Below, in pieces: positions 60,443-64,000 of a stretch of 64,000 nucleotides of DNA. Origin of the DNA: Flavobacterium daemonense (GTDB lineage: Bacteria > Bacteroidota > Bacteroidia > Flavobacteriales > Flavobacteriaceae). Position 1 is the stretch's first letter; the number at the start of each line of letters is the position of its first letter. The notes beneath the pieces were generated by a model. It made no database searches. It saw nothing but the letters and a program-made list of their open reading frames with translations, and was not told where the DNA came from. The DNA lies in contig NZ_VJYD01000004.1 in assembly GCF_007341385.1 (NCBI RefSeq), positions 310,001 to 374,000 on the forward strand. Direction: 5' to 3'. The position numbers and the translations under genes are program-made.

Positions 60443-63415
60443 TTAAGCCTTGTTATGTTTTTCTTCGATTGTATGTTTATCATCTTTAGAAATCGTGTCA
60501 ACCAATACTGGCGTCGCGATAAATAATGAAGAATAAGTACCTACAACAATACCAATTAACATCGCGAAGATAAATCCTCTGATTGATTCACCACCAAAGA
60601 TAAACATCGTTAATAATACGATAATCATCATTAATGAAGTATTCAATGTTCTTGATAATGTAGTGTTAATAGATGCATTTACAATATCTTCAAAACTACC
60701 TTTACGGTTTCCAATGATAAACTCTCTAATTCTATCAAATACAATTACAGTATCGTTCATTGAGTAACCAATTACGGTAAGAATTGCAGCGATAAAGTGC
60801 TGATCCATTTCCATGTGGAAAGGCATGAATTTATAGCATAAAGAGTAGATTCCTAATACAAAGATAACGTCGTGCGCAACAGCTGCAATCGCACCTAATG
60901 AATATTGCCATTTACGGAAAGAGATCATTAAGTATAAGAAGATAACTGCCATAGCACCAAGAACTGCCCAGTATGAGTTAGTTTTGATATCTTCAGAGAT
61001 AGAAGCTCCAACTTTAGAAGCTTGCAATACCCCTACTTTTTTACCATCATAAGAGTTGATGAATTTATCGTAAGTAGTATTTGGGTAGTACTTCTGTAAA
61101 GCTTGATATAATTTTTGGTTTACTTCCTCATCGATAGCAACACCATCTTCTTTAATTTTATATTTAGTTGTAATTTTCAACTGATCATCATCACCTAAAA
61201 CTTTAGCCTCAACTGGAGTTCCAAAAGCAGCCGATAATTCATCTGAAATTACAGTAGCATCGATTGGTTTTTCAAATTTAACTTGGAAAGTTCTACCTCC
61301 AACAAAATCTACACCTTCATCTAATCCGTTAACGAAGAAGATAGAAACTAAACTCACTACAACTACAATTGAAGAGAAGATATAAGTGAATTTTTTGATT
61401 TTAATAAAGTCAAAGTGGAAATTAGTAAACCAGTTTTTAGTAATGTTTGTAGAGAAAGTCAAATCTGCTTTTCCTGCAATATTTCTGTCGATAAAAATTC
61501 TAGCAATAAAAATTGATGTAAACAAAGAAGTTACAATACCAATTAATAATGTTAATGCGAAACCTTTAATTGGTCCTGTTCCAAAAATAAACAAGATAGC
61601 TCCAGTTAAAACGTGAGTTACGTTTGCATCAATAATAGAACGCATTGCACCGTGCCATCCGTAAGAAGTTACAACCGCCTCAGATAAAGATTTACCTTCA
61701 CGCAATTCCTCTTTTGCTCTTTCAAATATAATAATGTTGGCATCTACCGCAGTACCCAATGTTAATACGATACCTGCAATACCTGGCAATGTCAATACAA
61801 AACCAAAACTTGCCATAATTCCGAACAAGAATAGTAAGTTCAATAATAATGCAAGGTTAGCGTACCATCCTGCTTTACCATAATAGAATACCATCCATAA
61901 ACAAACTAATAAAAACCCAATTACAGATGAAATAGTACCTGCATCAATTGCAGCTTGACCTAAAGATGGTCCAACAACAGTTGACTGAATAATATCTGCA
62001 GAAGCTGGTAATTTACCTGCATTTAATACGTTAGCTAAATCTTTAGTTTCTGCTACATCAAAAGAACCCGTAATTTCAGATCTTCCTCCAGCGATTGGTC
62101 CGCTTGTAACTCCAGGAGCAGAATAAACAATATCATCTAAAACAATAGCAATATAACCTTTTTGATTGAAAGCTCTTCCTGTCAATTCTTCCCAAACTTT
62201 CGCACCTTGGCTGTTCATTTGCATAGAAACAGCTGGTTTTCCTAATTGATCAAAAGTATCTTTTGCATCAGTAACAACACCACCGCTCATAGCAGGAACG
62301 TTATCTCTGTTACCTTTTAAAGCATATAATTCTACTGCTTCAACTTCTTTTCCTTTAGCATCTTTTAATGTAGTTGGCTTACTCCAAACAAATTTTGCAT
62401 TGTGTTGGTCAGCACCCAATAAAATTCTGATATCTGCTCTTTTGAAGTAAGCATTAACAGTTGCAGTATCTTTAGGAGCAAAGTATCCTAAAACTGGTCC
62501 ACCACCTTGACCAATCATTTTGTCAAATAATGGATTGTTTCCTTTTTTAGTATCAACAGAATCTTTAGCATCAGTCAATAAAGCATTCAATGAATCTTTA
62601 GCAACAGTTTTAGTTTCAGTTTTCTTAACTTCAGTTTTTTTCAAAGCCTCATTAGAAGCTACTAAGAAGTTTCCGATTTCCTCAATTTTAAAAGTTTCCC
62701 AAAACTCTAATTGAGCTTTTCCACCTAATAATTTTTTGATTCTATCAACATCTTTAGCACCTGGAAGCTCTACTAAGATTCTTCCTGTTTCTCCTAATTT
62801 CTGGATATTTGGCTGTGTTACACCAAATTTGTCGATACGCTCTCTTAATACTTTGTAAGCACTCTCAACAGATTCGTCAACTTTTCTTTTAATTACTTTT
62901 TGAGCTTGCGCATCAGTCATTTGAAAATCAATTCCACCTTCTCCTTGTAAACTTCTGTTTGCAAAAATATCTGGTGAAGCTAATTTTGTAGTTCCGTTTG
63001 AATTTGCTTCAAAAGCTTCGAAGAACTTATTTAAATACGTTTTGTTTCCTTCTAAATTTGCAGTTGCATCAGCTAATGATTTATTAAATACTGGATTTTT
63101 AGAATTATTTGCTAAACCTTTTAAAACGTCTTTAATAGAAATTTGAAGAATTACGTTGATTCCTCCTTCTAAGTCAAGACCTTTATTCAGTTGCTTGTTT
63201 TTTACTTCATTATAAGTAAAATCCGTAAAACCAAGATCAAATACTTTCTCTTTACCAATAGAATCTAAATATTTTAGCTCTTTATCAGGATTATCTCCTG
63301 CAAAAGCTTTAGCCTCACCTTTGACATTATTTGCCACAAAAGTGAATGAAAGTTGGTAAATACTTACCAATGCAAATAGAATTGCGAAAAATTTAATAAG
63401 TCCTTTATTCTGCAT
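60443..63415 (-). CDS. secDF: Fused protein-export membrane protein SecD-SecF
   Basis: 990 residues. SecD part: TM1, the P1 head (GLDLEGGINVILQI and GRILVELPGAKD), then five TMs (GIAGIVLTLGTAVDANIIIFERAKEELR). SecF part from about residue 645 with its own set (GYSMNDTVIVFDRIREF). The two halves each carry the D-x-N/E-type TM motif. Bacteroidota normally have SecD and SecF as one chain. Uses the proton gradient to pull secreted proteins through SecYEG. Own transcription unit. Confidence 0.95.
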   Translation of the reverse strand: MQNKGLIKFFAILFALVSIYQLSFTFVANNVKGEAKAFAGDNPDKELKYLDSIGKEKVFDLGFTDFTYNEVKNKQLNKGLDLEGGINVILQISIKDVLKGLANNSKNPVFNKSLADATANLEGNKTYLNKFFEAFEANSNGTTKLASPDIFANRSLQGEGGIDFQMTDAQAQKVIKRKVDESVESAYKVLRERIDKFGVTQPNIQKLGETGRILVELPGAKDVDRIKKLLGGKAQLEFWETFKIEEIGNFLVASNEALKKTEVKKTETKTVAKDSLNALLTDAKDSVDTKKGNNPLFDKMIGQGGGPVLGYFAPKDTATVNAYFKRADIRILLGADQHNAKFVWSKPTTLKDAKGKEVEAVELYALKGNRDNVPAMSGGVVTDAKDTFDQLGKPAVSMQMNSQGAKVWEELTGRAFNQKGYIAIVLDDIVYSAPGVTSGPIAGGRSEITGSFDVAETKDLANVLNAGKLPASADIIQSTVVGPSLGQAAIDAGTISSVIGFLLVCLWMVFYYGKAGWYANLALLLNLLFLFGIMASFGFVLTLPGIAGIVLTLGTAVDANIIIFERAKEELREGKSLSEAVVTSYGWHGAMRSIIDANVTHVLTGAILFIFGTGPIKGFALTLLIGIVTSLFTSIFIARIFIDRNIAGKADLTFSTNITKNWFTNFHFDFIKIKKFTYIFSSIVVVVSLVSIFFVNGLDEGVDFVGGRTFQVKFEKPIDATVISDELSAAFGTPVEAKVLGDDDQLKITTKYKIKEDGVAIDEEVNQKLYQALQKYYPNTTYDKFINSYDGKKVGVLQASKVGASISEDIKTNSYWAVLGAMAVIFLYLMISFRKWQYSLGAIAAVAHDVIFVLGIYSLCYKFMPFHMEMDQHFIAAILTVIGYSMNDTVIVFDRIREFIIGNRKGSFEDIVNASINTTLSRTLNTSLMMIIVLLTMFIFGGESIRGFIFAMLIGIVVGTYSSLFIATPVLVDTISKDDKHTIEEKHNKA

Positions 63416-63598
63416 TATTACTAAAAATTAATTATGTTTTATTGTTTGTTTTTGGTTCTAAATTCCCTAAAAATAAGCCCTGACATGAGATTTTAAAACT
63501 AAAAAATCGAGATCACGAATTACAACATTTTTTTTAAACCGAGCAAATATATAATTCTCGAAATGATTAAGCAATTTATTTATTAATTAATCTCAAAA

Positions 63599-63624
63599 AA
63601 AAGACTGCAAAAGTGCAGCCTTTT
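63599..63624 (-). terminator. Terminator of mdh
   Basis: Read on the minus strand: AAAAGGCTGCA, 4-nt loop, TGCAGTCTTTT with one G-U pair, then T run. The pairing is only complete on the minus strand, so it works for mdh. Confidence 0.8.
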
Positions 63625-63643
63625 CTTTTTTTTACTGTTTTTA

Positions 63644-64000
63644 TTATACTAAAATCGACTTTAGAGCATCATTCATGTTACGAACTGCATCTGCACTTTT
63701 CGAAAATAATGCCTTCTCCTGGTCGTTTAAATCAATATCTACAATTTCTTCAACCCCGTTTTTACCGATTATACACGGCACTCCAATACAGATATCGCTC
63801 TGTCCATATTCGCCTTCAACAAAAACTGAACAAGCAATCATTTTTTTCTGATCGTTCAAAATACTATCCACTAAATACGCTACAGAAGCTCCTGGAGCAT
63901 ACCAAGCCGATGTCCCCAAAAGACCCGTCAAAGTTGCACCACCAACCATTGTATCGGCAGCTACTTTTTGAAGCACTTCTTCTGAAAGAAATTGCGTAAC
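63644..64000 (-). CDS. mdh: Malate dehydrogenase, C-terminal part (cut by the window edge)
   Basis: About 119 residues of the C-terminal lobe are visible. They include DTMVGGATLTGLLGTSAWYAPGAS, part of the substrate-binding helix region, and ICIGVPCIIGKNGVEEIVDIDL near the end. The match is to the LDH/MDH family, type III MDH of Bacteroidota. It oxidises malate to oxaloacetate in the citric acid cycle. The first two thirds lie outside the window. Confidence 0.93.
   Translation of the reverse strand, partial: VTQFLSEEVLQKVAADTMVGGATLTGLLGTSAWYAPGASVAYLVDSILNDQKKMIACSVFVEGEYGQSDICIGVPCIIGKNGVEEIVDIDLNDQEKALFSKSADAVRNMNDALKSILV

Noticed and set aside
1-64000. tRNA genes and CRISPR arrays
   Set aside because: No cloverleaf with a GTTCRANTC arm was recognised outside coding regions, and the only regular direct repeat (13 bp at 38914) has no spacers.

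Overview
The window is chromosomal DNA from a low-GC member of the Bacteroidota, almost certainly Flavobacterium or a close relative. The evidence is the gene set (fused SecDF, Coa1-like protein, T9SS PorP/SprF with a type B C-terminal sorting domain, many S9/DUF families typical of flavobacteria), the flavobacterial promoter signal (TTTG or TTG, about 18-23 nt, TAnnTTTG) upstream of several genes, the lack of strong Shine-Dalgarno sequences, and very abundant palindromic intergenic repeats. No tRNA, rRNA, CRISPR or prophage was seen.

Layout. 1-7.3 kb: fused B12-dependent acyl-CoA mutase (cut by the left edge), an L,D-transpeptidase, Coa1-like and DUF4197 proteins, and purU. 7.3-9.4 kb: a repeat-rich stretch with a tandem pair of near-identical units, each carrying a 19-codon hydrophobic micro-ORF plus terminator, and two long perfect inverted repeats around a cytosolic-looking metal/cobalamin-binding protein. 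9.4-10.2 kb: pyrF. 10.4-17.2 kb: a stress locus on the + strand (dps, csbD-like, AraC-type regulator, single-domain response regulator, CHASE3-PAS histidine kinase, DUF4142-like lipoprotein, outer-membrane barrel, and a run of small membrane proteins). 17.3-20.3 kb: DUF5723-like outer-membrane protein and prfA. 20.5-27.6 kb: an accessory region of small secreted or unknown proteins, with an IS200-like RAYT transposase surrounded by five loci of its probable REP hairpins; one small gene is truncated at a REP and another has a C-terminal frameshift. 27.8-38 kb: S9 peptidase, membrane proteins, acyltransferase, topB, lipoproteins, MFS transporter. 38-43 kb: DUF4198 protein, a 13-bp tandem repeat, a TonB siderophore-type receptor and an APC permease. 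43-54.4 kb: valS, DUF1573 protein, a lipoprotein, a three-gene T9SS-linked operon (type B sorted surface protein, PorP/SprF, OmpA-PD40 protein) and a two-lobed aspartyl protease with PDZ. 54.4-64 kb: aminotransferase, folE, a four-helix-bundle protein gene framed by palindromes, cysS, yidD, lgt, secDF, and the C-terminal part of mdh (cut by the right edge).

The most interesting items are the duplicated hydrophobic micro-ORF/terminator units (7.5-8.05 kb), the RAYT/REP neighbourhood (21.2-24.3 kb) and the four-helix-bundle gene framed by GTTTAATCG palindromes (56.5-57.06 kb). All functional statements are by recognition of protein motifs by eye; no database search was run.
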